A stretch of 64,000 nt of DNA, from NCBI RefSeq assembly GCF_002813135.1, contig NZ_PHTY01000001.1, forward strand, positions 2,811,501-2,875,500, given 5' to 3'. Position 1 is the first letter of the stretch. Each line of letters opens with the position of its first letter. Source of the stretch: Ulvibacter sp. MAR_2010_11 (GTDB taxonomy: Bacteria; Bacteroidota; Bacteroidia; Flavobacteriales; Flavobacteriaceae). The translations under genes and the position numbers were made by a program. This document shows, piece after piece, positions 27,825-35,550 of this stretch. The notes under the pieces are model-generated. The model made no database searches and was not told where the DNA came from. It saw only the letters and a list, made by a program, of their open reading frames with translations.

Positions 27825-29039
27825 ATGAAATTCAAACCCGCAGATAACATTCAGGACTTACAATATTTTGGCGAATTTGGAGGCGTGAATCCTTCAATTT
27901 CAGATTCTTCTACATATACTTTTCTTTCGGCAAAAACCATGTTCGATACCTTTGAAGGAAATGCCGAAGGCTGTTATTTATATTCCCGTCATACTACTCC
28001 CTCAAATTTGTATTTGGGGGAAGCACTGGCAGCCATGGAGGGGACCGAAACTGCCAATGTAACTGCGAGCGGTATGGGCGCAATAACGCCAGCTATCCTT
28101 CAATTCTGTGAAGCCGGCGATCATATAATCTCAAGCCGTACAATTTACGGAGGAACCTATGCTTTTTTAAAGAATTTTGCGCCCAGAATGGCGCTTGCAA
28201 CCTCCTTTGTTGATATTACCAAACTGGAAGCGGTTGAAGCTGCCATTACCGAAACAACCAAGATTATCTTTTGTGAGTGTGTAAGTAATCCCTTGTTGGA
28301 GATTGCAGATATTGAAGGATTAGCAAAAATTGCCAAAAAGCATGGTTTGCAATTATTGGTGGATAACACCTTTTCCCCTTTGACAATATCTCCAGCTAAA
28401 TTGGGAGCGGATGTAGTCTTACATAGTTTGACCAAATTTATCAACGGAAGCAGTGACACCATGGGAGGTGTTGTATGTGGGAGTCAGGAGTTAATAGATT
28501 CCTTACGAAATGTAAACGACGGTGCCTGCATGTTACTTGGAGCCTCTATGGACAGTTTACGTGCCGCCTCTATTCTGAAAAATATGCGAACGTTGCATAT
28601 ACGAATGAAGCAACACAGTTACAATGCCTTATATCTCGCCGAAAAGTTTGAAGCAGCCGGATTAAAAACGGTCTATCCGGGTTTAAAATCGCATCCGGGT
28701 CACGAATTGTACAAACGAATGATGAACGAAGAATACGGCTTTGGAGGCATGCTTACTTTGGATGTAGGAAGCTTAGACAAGGCAAACGAACTGATGGAAC
28801 TGATGCAAAAACAAAACCTGGGCTATCTGGCTGTGAGTTTAGGGTTTTACAAAACCTTGTTCAGTGCTCCTGGCACCTCAACTTCTTCAGAAATACCTGA
28901 AGAAGAACAGGCAGAGATGGGGCTTACCGACGGCTTGATACGTTTCTCTATAGGATTGGACAACGATATTGAGCGTACTTACGAAATGATGCATGACTGT
29001 ATGATCCAATTAGGTATTTTAGAAGCTGTAAAAAACTAA
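27825..29039 (+). CDS. Cys/Met metabolism PLP enzyme, methionine gamma-lyase-like
   Basis: A 404-residue fold-type I PLP enzyme. YSRHTTPSN holds the phosphate-binding Tyr/Arg pair of the family, SGMGAI is the cofactor loop, VDNTFSP contains the conserved Asp, and LHSLTKFINGSSDTMGG contains the Schiff-base Lys204. The family includes methionine gamma-lyase, cystathionine gamma-synthase and O-acetylhomoserine sulfhydrylase. The residue next to the start of the active site (FEGNAEGCYLYSR, a Cys near the site) and the divergent Lrp-type regulator favour a degradative lyase, but the reaction is not fixed by sequence alone. Confidence 0.85.
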   Translation: MKFKPADNIQDLQYFGEFGGVNPSISDSSTYTFLSAKTMFDTFEGNAEGCYLYSRHTTPSNLYLGEALAAMEGTETANVTASGMGAITPAILQFCEAGDHIISSRTIYGGTYAFLKNFAPRMALATSFVDITKLEAVEAAITETTKIIFCECVSNPLLEIADIEGLAKIAKKHGLQLLVDNTFSPLTISPAKLGADVVLHSLTKFINGSSDTMGGVVCGSQELIDSLRNVNDGACMLLGASMDSLRAASILKNMRTLHIRMKQHSYNALYLAEKFEAAGLKTVYPGLKSHPGHELYKRMMNEEYGFGGMLTLDVGSLDKANELMELMQKQNLGYLAVSLGFYKTLFSAPGTSTSSEIPEEEQAEMGLTDGLIRFSIGLDNDIERTYEMMHDCMIQLGILEAVKN

Positions 29040-32000
29040 TTATTGTCTTTGTAAAAGGGCTTTAATAGCATCAATTTCTCTTTGTTGTGACTCCAATTTA
29101 GCTTGCAAGTCTTCAATTTGTTGTTGTTGTTCTTGTATAGCTTTTACGGCAATAATCCCAAATCCTGAATAATTTAAGCCTAAATAACCATTTTCATCTG
29201 TTTCAACTAATTCGGGAAATAACGGTTTTACATCCTGTGCCATAAAACCAATTGTTTCTTTTGCAGTATCACTTTGATCTGAATATAAGTAATTATAAAC
29301 TGTGAGTTTTCTCAAATTTGAAAGAACATCTTTTATTGGAATAATATGCTTTTTAAGCCTTCTATCCGATGTGGCAACATAAGCCCCCGAACCATTAGTT
29401 ATGTATGCTCTTCGTATTCCATTTTCTGCAAAAGACAGAAATGCCCCGGAATGGTACATCTTCCAAATATCTGATGTTGTTGAATTTTCCAAAGCAATGC
29501 CCCCTTCTCCGGCAGCAGTAACTACTGATTGTTTAATATGTAGATCGTAGCTAGGAGCAATTTCAATTCCCATATTTCCGGATGTATAAACATCCCCAAC
29601 AAAAAACCCGGCAAAACTGCCTGCTTTTTGCACATTTGAATACACTCCGTAATGAACACCACCGGTAGCGGCAGAAATGTGATTATAACAACCGGATTTA
29701 AAACCTGTTCCAGAACCGCTTAAAATGTTATAAACACCATACTGGCTTCCATTACCATTTGCCACCAAGTCATTCTGCACACCAAAATGGGATCCCGTTC
29801 CGGAGCCATTCAATATATTTCTAATTCCATGATGAATACTATTTCCACTATTGTTAATATTAACATACACACCTTGTTGAACACCAGTCGCAATCCCACC
29901 TAGTGAAGCTACAAAACCGCGTGTTTCACCACTTCCACTTCCCACCAGTGAGGCATTATAACCGGTATGCGTTCCCGAACCGCTTCCAGTTAATGAGTTA
30001 TAAGTACCATAATGGGCTCCATTGCCAGCACCAGCCAAAGAGTTATAGGTTCCATAGTGAATTCCTCCTCCGGGACTATCATTGGTTAAATAAGACCCAT
30101 ATTGTGGCCCTGTTCCATTTACGGTACCTTGAATTATAGAATAAACCCCGGCTAAAACTCCATTGCCTCCAATCAAATAATTGTTATAAGCTCCTATTTG
30201 GTTTCCATTGCCTATATTTCCTGAAAATTCGTTCCATGCTCCGGTTAAATTACCTGTACCTTCGGCAAAGTTGCTATACATTCCTGTATGCGACCCCGAA
30301 CCGGTTCCTGAAAATGTATTATGTACACCCCAATGACTGTTATTGGCTGAATTGGAAATAATATTTTCAACGCCATATTGTATTCCTGTACCTGTACCCA
30401 ATAATCTATTTGATATTCCAAAATGGTTTCCAGCTCCGGGACTGGCATTTATCGAATAAGAACCATATTGAGGTCCTGTCCCAGTTACGCTATTTCTAAT
30501 ATCTGTATAAGCTCCTGCTAAGGTTCCATTTCCTCCGGCAAAATAAATATTGAATGCCCCCAATTGATTTCCATTACCAATACTGCCCGAAAATTCATTC
30601 CATGCACCCGTTAAGTTACCGCTTCCATTGGAAAATCGATTTATCATTCCGGTATGATAACCGGCTCCTGATCCTGAAAAGGTGTTATCTACCCCCAAAT
30701 GAATCCCGTCACCGGAGTTGCTTATTATGTTTTCAAGTCCGTATTGCGTTCCCACTCCGGTTCCTGAAAGTCTATTTGACACACCGTAATGACTGCCGCC
30801 TCCGGGACTAGCATTGGAGAAATACACACCGTATTGAGCCCCCGTCCCATTTACAGTATTTCGTATATCGGTATAAGAACCTGCCAAGATTCCATTTCCG
30901 CCCGCAAAATAACTATTGAATACTCCTAATTGATTTCCATCTCCCACGGTTCCTGTAAACTCATTCCAGGCACCTGTTAAATTACCGCTTCCATTCGAAA
31001 ATCTATTTATCATTCCGGTATGGTAGCCCGAGCCACTACCTGAAAAGGTATTGTCATCGCCATAATGATTCCCATTACCCGTGTTGGAAATAAAATTTTG
31101 CGTTCCATATTGCACTCCGTCTCCAGTGCCTCCTAACGAATTGTATACTCCCCAATGCGTTCCCAAACCGGTATTTGTAATAATATTTCTACTTCCCACT
31201 TGTGGTGCATCTCCGGCTCCGATTAGGTCACTTCTTACTCCATAATGGACCGTGGTACCGGTTCCTGATAGCACATTGTATATTCCCGCCTGTGTCCCGT
31301 CTCCATTTCCGGTTAGCCAATTGTAGAGCCCATACCGATTTCCTGCACCGTTGCCACTAAGGACATTCAATCCGCCAAAATGATCCCCATCTCCCGTATT
31401 GGCATTATTAGTATAAGTTCCTCTTTGAATTCCAGTGGCATTTCCTCCTATGGAAGCTACAAAACCTCTTGTTTCACCACTTCCATTGCCATTTAATGTG
31501 ACATAGGATCCGGTATGAGTACCATTTCCTGATCCACTAAGCACAGCATTCATTCCTCTTTGGTCACCATCGCCGGTATTAGTGATTTCTGACATCAATC
31601 CATAGCTAGCCACATTTGCAGCTCCATCAATCAATACGGAAACACCTCGTCCCCCATCGGTGGATAATACGTCCAAAGACCAATCTGCAGTGTTTTTCCC
31701 TATGGCAACATTTCCCATTGTGTACATATCATCGGTGATATTATTAGGCGCAACTGTTGTCCCTTCCTCATACCAATCAATGTCGTCTGTAGCCGTAAGA
31801 GAAGTACTAAGACGTTCCCATGTTGTACCGTTAAAATAATAAAATCCAACCCCACTGCCCCCCGTGGTGGTGGCATTAGTATTATAAATTAGTAAACCTG
31901 TGGCTGCTGTATTTGTACCGTCGATCATTGTATCTGCTACATCTCCCAGAGAAACTTGCGGCATTAAAATTCCTTTATTCGATGCCGAAATATCCAAAAC

Positions 32001-32096
32001 TGAAGAAGCATCCGGTGTAACGGTGCCTATCCCTACTTGAGAAAAACTTACACTGTATAGAATACAAAAACCTAAAATACTTAGTATCTTTTTCAT
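29040..32096 (-). CDS. Repeat-rich secreted protein with S74 endosialidase-chaperone end
   Basis: About 1018 residues from the ATG at 32096 (MKKILSILGFCILYSVSFSQ); the longer frame from 32153 adds 19 residues before this signal peptide. It starts VGIGTVTPDASSVLDI, as in the paralogues at 23158. The middle (~200-800) is built of short G-x-G-x-x-x-G-x-Y-N units arranged in three higher-order repeats of exactly 366 bp (122 residues). The C-terminal part (ATSDRRLKKHIIPIKDVL ... IGFMAQDVKPLFPEL) is the Peptidase_S74/intramolecular chaperone domain with a final coiled coil; it trimerises beta-helical fibres and is cleaved off. The protein is probably a surface fibre. The stop abuts that of the convergent lyase gene with no gap. 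Confidence 0.85.
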   Translation of the reverse strand: MKKILSILGFCILYSVSFSQVGIGTVTPDASSVLDISASNKGILMPQVSLGDVADTMIDGTNTAATGLLIYNTNATTTGGSGVGFYYFNGTTWERLSTSLTATDDIDWYEEGTTVAPNNITDDMYTMGNVAIGKNTADWSLDVLSTDGGRGVSVLIDGAANVASYGLMSEITNTGDGDQRGMNAVLSGSGNGTHTGSYVTLNGNGSGETRGFVASIGGNATGIQRGTYTNNANTGDGDHFGGLNVLSGNGAGNRYGLYNWLTGNGDGTQAGIYNVLSGTGTTVHYGVRSDLIGAGDAPQVGSRNIITNTGLGTHWGVYNSLGGTGDGVQYGTQNFISNTGNGNHYGDDNTFSGSGSGYHTGMINRFSNGSGNLTGAWNEFTGTVGDGNQLGVFNSYFAGGNGILAGSYTDIRNTVNGTGAQYGVYFSNASPGGGSHYGVSNRLSGTGVGTQYGLENIISNSGDGIHLGVDNTFSGSGAGYHTGMINRFSNGSGNLTGAWNEFSGSIGNGNQLGAFNIYFAGGNGTLAGAYTDIRNSVTGTGPQYGSYSINASPGAGNHFGISNRLLGTGTGIQYGVENIISNSANNSHWGVHNTFSGTGSGSHTGMYSNFAEGTGNLTGAWNEFSGNIGNGNQIGAYNNYLIGGNGVLAGVYSIIQGTVNGTGPQYGSYLTNDSPGGGIHYGTYNSLAGAGNGAHYGTYNSLTGSGSGTHTGYNASLVGSGSGETRGFVASLGGIATGVQQGVYVNINNSGNSIHHGIRNILNGSGTGSHFGVQNDLVANGNGSQYGVYNILSGSGTGFKSGCYNHISAATGGVHYGVYSNVQKAGSFAGFFVGDVYTSGNMGIEIAPSYDLHIKQSVVTAAGEGGIALENSTTSDIWKMYHSGAFLSFAENGIRRAYITNGSGAYVATSDRRLKKHIIPIKDVLSNLRKLTVYNYLYSDQSDTAKETIGFMAQDVKPLFPELVETDENGYLGLNYSGFGIIAVKAIQEQQQQIEDLQAKLESQQREIDAIKALLQRQ
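30279..31376. repeat. Three 366-bp internal repeats in the fibre gene
   Basis: The segment encoding H-T-G-M-I-N-R-F-S-N-G-S-G-N-L-T-G-A-W-N-E-F recurs at a constant 366 bp: the CATTCC marker is at 30279, 30645 and 31011. The first two amino-acid copies are nearly identical, and the third (30279) is more divergent (M-Y-S-N-F-A-E-G). The outer ends are approximate. Such repeats allow copy-number change by recombination. Confidence 0.75.
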
Positions 32097-32170
32097 AATC
32101 GTAATATTTAAAAAGTAGGTTAAGTCTCGGTAAATACTGAAACAAAGTTGCAATCATCTCACTAATAATA

Positions 32171-32190
32171 CAATACCGAAAACGGGGGAG
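32171..32190 (-). promoter_or_regulatory. Shared upstream motif, copy 1 (fibre gene)
   Basis: The plus strand reads CAATACCGAAAACGGGGGAG, with the inner dyad CCG-AAAA-CGG. It is 75 bp upstream of the fibre gene start. A near-identical block is upstream of the CDC-like gene (34777) and a shorter version upstream of the response-regulator gene (35524), always in the same orientation to the gene. It is a candidate operator. Confidence 0.55.
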
Positions 32191-32253
32191 AGAAATTATT
32201 TTGAATAACAAATACAGAGAAATTGCTAGTGAGACAGAGCAAATGTTACTTGG

Positions 32254-32667
32254 TTATACATAACCATTGATTACCATCTCATCAATTTTATAGACAGCAA
32301 AAACCATAAAAATTAAGAGGATAATCGCAAACACCAGCATTGGGCGGTAGTTTTTTTCTTCTCCCTTAATATAGATTTTGGATGTATTCGGCTTATAGGC
32401 GATATCTACCAAATCACCTACCTGATGTTTACTGTTTGCTGAAATTGCCTCTCCATATACCAATAGTCCGCTTTTGTAATCTTTATATTCCAGGCTTAGT
32501 TTGAGTAAGTGTTGTCCCCTGAAGAAGTTTTGCATGCTAATCTGTGTAATTCTGGCCTTTGTATTGATGCCATTTCTTCTGATACTACGATATTTATTAA
32601 TCCGAAACAGCGTAATGAAGGTTGGCAAAGAAGCCAGAAGTAAGATAACGATATAAATTAGTATCAT
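32254..32667 (-). CDS. Small DUF3592-like membrane protein
   Basis: A 137-residue protein with one membrane helix at each end (~2-20 and ~110-128) and a beta-rich middle (ARITQISMQNFFRGQH, LSLEYKDYKSGLLVYGEAIS, GDLVDIAYKPNTSKIYI). This layout and the V-D-I-A-Y-x-P-x-x-x segment match DUF3592-type proteins. The function of the family is unknown. It lies between the fibre gene and the CDC-like gene, on the same strand, but is separated from the latter by a terminator, so it is probably transcribed on its own. Confidence 0.65.
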   Translation of the reverse strand: MILIYIVILLLASLPTFITLFRINKYRSIRRNGINTKARITQISMQNFFRGQHLLKLSLEYKDYKSGLLVYGEAISANSKHQVGDLVDIAYKPNTSKIYIKGEEKNYRPMLVFAIILLIFMVFAVYKIDEMVINGYV

Positions 32668-32806
32668 TCTTTCTTTGTTAGTTGTTAGTGCTTTTGATCA
32701 ATTCCGGATTGAAAAGTTATTAATTCCGAATAAAATTCTTACAAATAATTCAACCAGCAAAATCGTTCATAAGAGATATGCATAGTAGTGCTCAAAAAAA
32801 TATAAA

Positions 32807-32832
32807 AGCCGGTTATCCCCAAATAATCGGCT
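32807..32832 (-). terminator. Terminator after the CDC-like gene
   Basis: A 10-bp stem (AGCCGATTAT / ATAACCGGCT on the minus strand, one G-U) with a 6-nt loop, followed on the minus strand by TTTATATTTTTTT. It lies 31 bp past the stop at 32863. Confidence 0.75.
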
Positions 32833-32862
32833 CTTATACCTTTCTAAGGAAATTAAAAATTA

Positions 32863-34644
32863 CTATCCTTCAAATATTGGGATTACCCGAAACATAAACG
32901 TAACCCTACTGCCTTCATGTCGTGAAACTAAATTAACCGAAGTTAGGTCGGAGAGATCATTAATTTTGCTCTCCCACAGGTTATCCTGAAAATTATCATC
33001 GTCAAAATCATCAAATTCCACAACATCCACACGAATACCTATTTTTGCATTTGGATCATTTAACGGTACATTAAAGTCGATCTGTTTATTGACACTCCAT
33101 GGCTCTCCTTCTTTTAATTCCAGAGGGTTTTGAGAACTTCCTTCCGTAAATGTCCAAGGTTTTGGTACTGTAGATCGAAGTGCCTTGGGTATATTTTCCC
33201 AATTGGCAATTGCTTTATTCTTTTTGTTAACGTCCATAATAGATTTTCCTTTACCGTCAAAGGCAATTATCCGTACGAATGCTTTTATTTCGGAAGCGCT
33301 TCCCGCATCATCATTTACTGAATTAACTACCATATCCCAAACTATTCGATATTTAGAAGCTCTTGGAGCACATTGTCTGGAGGTATACTTAGTTATCATC
33401 CTTGTGCCTACAGTTGCCTGATCCAATGTTGCCAATGTAAAGGCTATTTTAACCTCATCGTTGGTTTGCTTAAAATAGTCGTCTATCCTTTTTTGAAGTT
33501 CTTTAAAAGAGCCTGCATTCACCAAAAGACTTGAGTATATAGGATTACCTCCTATAGCACCTACAGTGACCTTGGTAGTTTTAAGAATACTTTTTTGCTT
33601 TTCATTCAATGAAGCTTCTCCTCCTGCAAATCCGAAATTAGCATACGCATCGACATCAATACCATGTGCTGAAAGTGAATAATCGGACTCATAGACGATA
33701 TAAAGCATTCGGCCATAGGTAATACTGTCTACATACACCCAATTTGGATCTATTTCACTCTTATCGATCGCTTTAGGATTGTTAGATTCTCCTTTCAGAA
33801 AAAAGAAATCACTAGGCTCATGTACAGAGCTATCCACAAAAATAGTGTAGTATGCTTGAAAAATTTCTACCACATATTTATGCGATTTTTTTTCATCGGT
33901 AAAACTGAAATTATGACTTCCGCCGAATCCTAAATAATATCCACTACCTCCGGTTCTCATAAAAAAGTCTTCTTCCGAGAGCATTTCGAATTTAGTCCCT
34001 ACGGTTCTTGAACCTCCCGGCTTGGCGCCACCTATTAATTCCAACACCCCGGCTTGTACATTGCCCGAAGAAGGATCATTAATTAATACCTGAGCCTTTT
34101 TGGCATGATTATTATCGGATACAATTGTAATGGGTTTACGCGCAAAAGGGACTGTGTTGTATTCCCCATTTGCAATACTTTTAAAATCGTAAACGCCACC
34201 TACATAAATTTTAGTGAATTGCGGATTTAAAATAGCGGTATCTTTATTTACAATTTCGGCGTCCCATTGTTGAATTTGACAGGTCCAATTTGAAGTTGCT
34301 TCCTTTTTAGCGGTTCCGGAGATAGGAACAATTTTGCCAAAGTCATTCAATTTTCGAGCATATTCCATTTTAATTTGCCCGCCTCCGCGTAAACCTACGG
34401 TTGTACTTTGCAGGATGGTTTTTTTGGGAATGGAAAAATTAAATTTCACTGCCGGACGAACCTTTTTAGAAATGCCCAATTTCGAAAGATTCGATGCTTT
34501 TGAAACTGAAATAGCCGGTTTCTTAGCGATAACCTTTTTTGCTACTGTTTTGGATTTTTGTGCTACATTTTTAGCATCCTTTTCAGTTTTTTGTTTTCGA
34601 AGAGTGCCAACTTTTACCGATTGACTTAAAAGTTTTTTTGCCAT
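32863..34644 (-). CDS. Cholesterol-dependent-cytolysin-like (CDC-like) pore-forming protein
   Basis: A 593-residue protein that I read as a member of the thiol-activated cytolysin superfamily. The clearest match is DSITYGRMLYIVYES (306-320), aligning with SNVAYGRTVFVKLET of perfringolysin-type toxins. KYVVEIFQAYYTIFVD (256-271) matches the segment before it, VGAIGGN (361-367) matches the conserved Gly-Gly, and KYRIVWDMV (431-439) matches the start of domain 4. The undecapeptide of true cholesterol binders is absent; the end is Asp-rich (DDFDDDNFQDN). No signal peptide is seen: residues 1-60 are Lys/Ser-rich. Related CDC-like proteins are known from other Bacteroidota. Neighbours are a two-component system and a fibre gene. 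Target and export route are unknown. Confidence 0.8.
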   Translation of the reverse strand: MAKKLLSQSVKVGTLRKQKTEKDAKNVAQKSKTVAKKVIAKKPAISVSKASNLSKLGISKKVRPAVKFNFSIPKKTILQSTTVGLRGGGQIKMEYARKLNDFGKIVPISGTAKKEATSNWTCQIQQWDAEIVNKDTAILNPQFTKIYVGGVYDFKSIANGEYNTVPFARKPITIVSDNNHAKKAQVLINDPSSGNVQAGVLELIGGAKPGGSRTVGTKFEMLSEEDFFMRTGGSGYYLGFGGSHNFSFTDEKKSHKYVVEIFQAYYTIFVDSSVHEPSDFFFLKGESNNPKAIDKSEIDPNWVYVDSITYGRMLYIVYESDYSLSAHGIDVDAYANFGFAGGEASLNEKQKSILKTTKVTVGAIGGNPIYSSLLVNAGSFKELQKRIDDYFKQTNDEVKIAFTLATLDQATVGTRMITKYTSRQCAPRASKYRIVWDMVVNSVNDDAGSASEIKAFVRIIAFDGKGKSIMDVNKKNKAIANWENIPKALRSTVPKPWTFTEGSSQNPLELKEGEPWSVNKQIDFNVPLNDPNAKIGIRVDVVEFDDFDDDNFQDNLWESKINDLSDLTSVNLVSRHEGSRVTFMFRVIPIFEG

Positions 34645-34776
34645 GATAGTAAGTATTAGATTATTAATAATTAATGCATCTAATTAATTTGGAGAGTTTC
34701 ATGAAAAAACCGTTTTATGTTTGGTTAATAAACAGTTTTCTAATGTGGTAAAATTGTAACATATTATACAACAGCG

Positions 34777-34796
34777 CAATACCGAAAATAGGGGAA
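34777..34796 (-). promoter_or_regulatory. Shared upstream motif, copy 2 (CDC-like gene)
   Basis: The plus strand reads CAATACCGAAAATAGGGGA, followed by AGAAATT, as in copy 1 (32171), which has GAGAAATT. It lies 133 bp upstream of the CDC-like start and 44 bp before the end of the response-regulator gene. Confidence 0.55.
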
Positions 34797-34839
34797 GAAA
34801 TTGTAATGCTAAGATGGAGGTGACAACAAATACATCTGT

Positions 34840-35472
34840 TTAAACCAATTTTTCCTGAATAGCTTTAGCTACGGCTTCGGTACTGGAATGTACATGTAAT
34901 TTGGTGTAGATGTTTTTCATATGAGTTTTAACCGTTTCTATTGAAACCGTCAACTCGTCTGCAATCATTTTATAACTTTTACCAAGTGTTAATTGCTGTA
35001 AAACCATTTTTTCTTTATCGGTTAGATTGTATTCAATTTGTGAAAAGGGAAGAAAATTCAATTTAAAGAGTTGCAACATTCGGCGCGCAATAGTTGGAGA
35101 CATGGGAGCACCGCCACTCTCAGCATCTTTAAGCGCCTCTATATATTGCAAAGGATCGCTTGACTTTAAAATATATCCTGAAGCACCGGCGCAAATGGCT
35201 CGGAAAATGGAATCGTCATCTGAAAATACAGTCTGAATCAATACGTGAATTTGAGGAAAGTGTTCTTTTATAATTTTTGTGGCGTCAATACCCGAGATAC
35301 CGGGCATCTGAATGTCCATTAAGCAGATATCACAATCTATTTCCTCTAATCTCTCTACGAGTTGATTGCAATTTGCAAAAGCGCCCACACAATCAAAACC
35401 TTCAGTAGTCTCTAATAGTAGTTGAAGGCTTTCGCGTAAGTGCTTGTTGTCTTCAAAAATGCATACGTTCAT
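34840..35472 (-). CDS. LuxR/NarL-type response regulator next to the CDC-like gene
   Basis: A 210-residue protein. The receiver domain (1-~120) has E7-D8, phospho-acceptor D53 (CLMDIQMPGISG), T in LIQTVFSDD and K in YILKSS. The LuxR HTH is at ~145-205 (LTDKEKMVLQQLTLGKSYKMIADELTVSIETVKTHMKNIYTKL). The kinase gene lies upstream with a 78-bp gap, which itself contains a copy of the shared motif (35524-35540). It is the natural candidate to bind that motif and regulate its own gene, the CDC-like gene and the fibre gene; this link is inferred. Confidence 0.93.
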   Translation of the reverse strand: MNVCIFEDNKHLRESLQLLLETTEGFDCVGAFANCNQLVERLEEIDCDICLMDIQMPGISGIDATKIIKEHFPQIHVLIQTVFSDDDSIFRAICAGASGYILKSSDPLQYIEALKDAESGGAPMSPTIARRMLQLFKLNFLPFSQIEYNLTDKEKMVLQQLTLGKSYKMIADELTVSIETVKTHMKNIYTKLHVHSSTEAVAKAIQEKLV

Positions 35473-35523
35473 AAGTCAATCTTGAATTAACTACAATAGT
35501 ATTCCTTCTTTTTAAAATATAAA

Positions 35524-35540
35524 ATACCCAATGTGGGGGA
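35524..35540 (-). promoter_or_regulatory. Shared upstream motif, copy 3 (response-regulator gene)
   Basis: The plus strand reads ATACCCAATGTGGGGGA, with the perfect dyad CCCA-ATG-TGGG. It lines up with ATACCGAAAACGGGGGA of copy 1 (five mismatches in 17). It is 52 bp upstream of the regulator start. Confidence 0.4.
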
Positions 35541-35550
35541 CTCGAGATTC

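Noticed and set aside
30279..31376. Repeats in the fibre gene as a CRISPR array or noncoding repeat
   Set aside because: The repeats keep the reading frame (366 bp = 122 codons) and encode a regular protein repeat.
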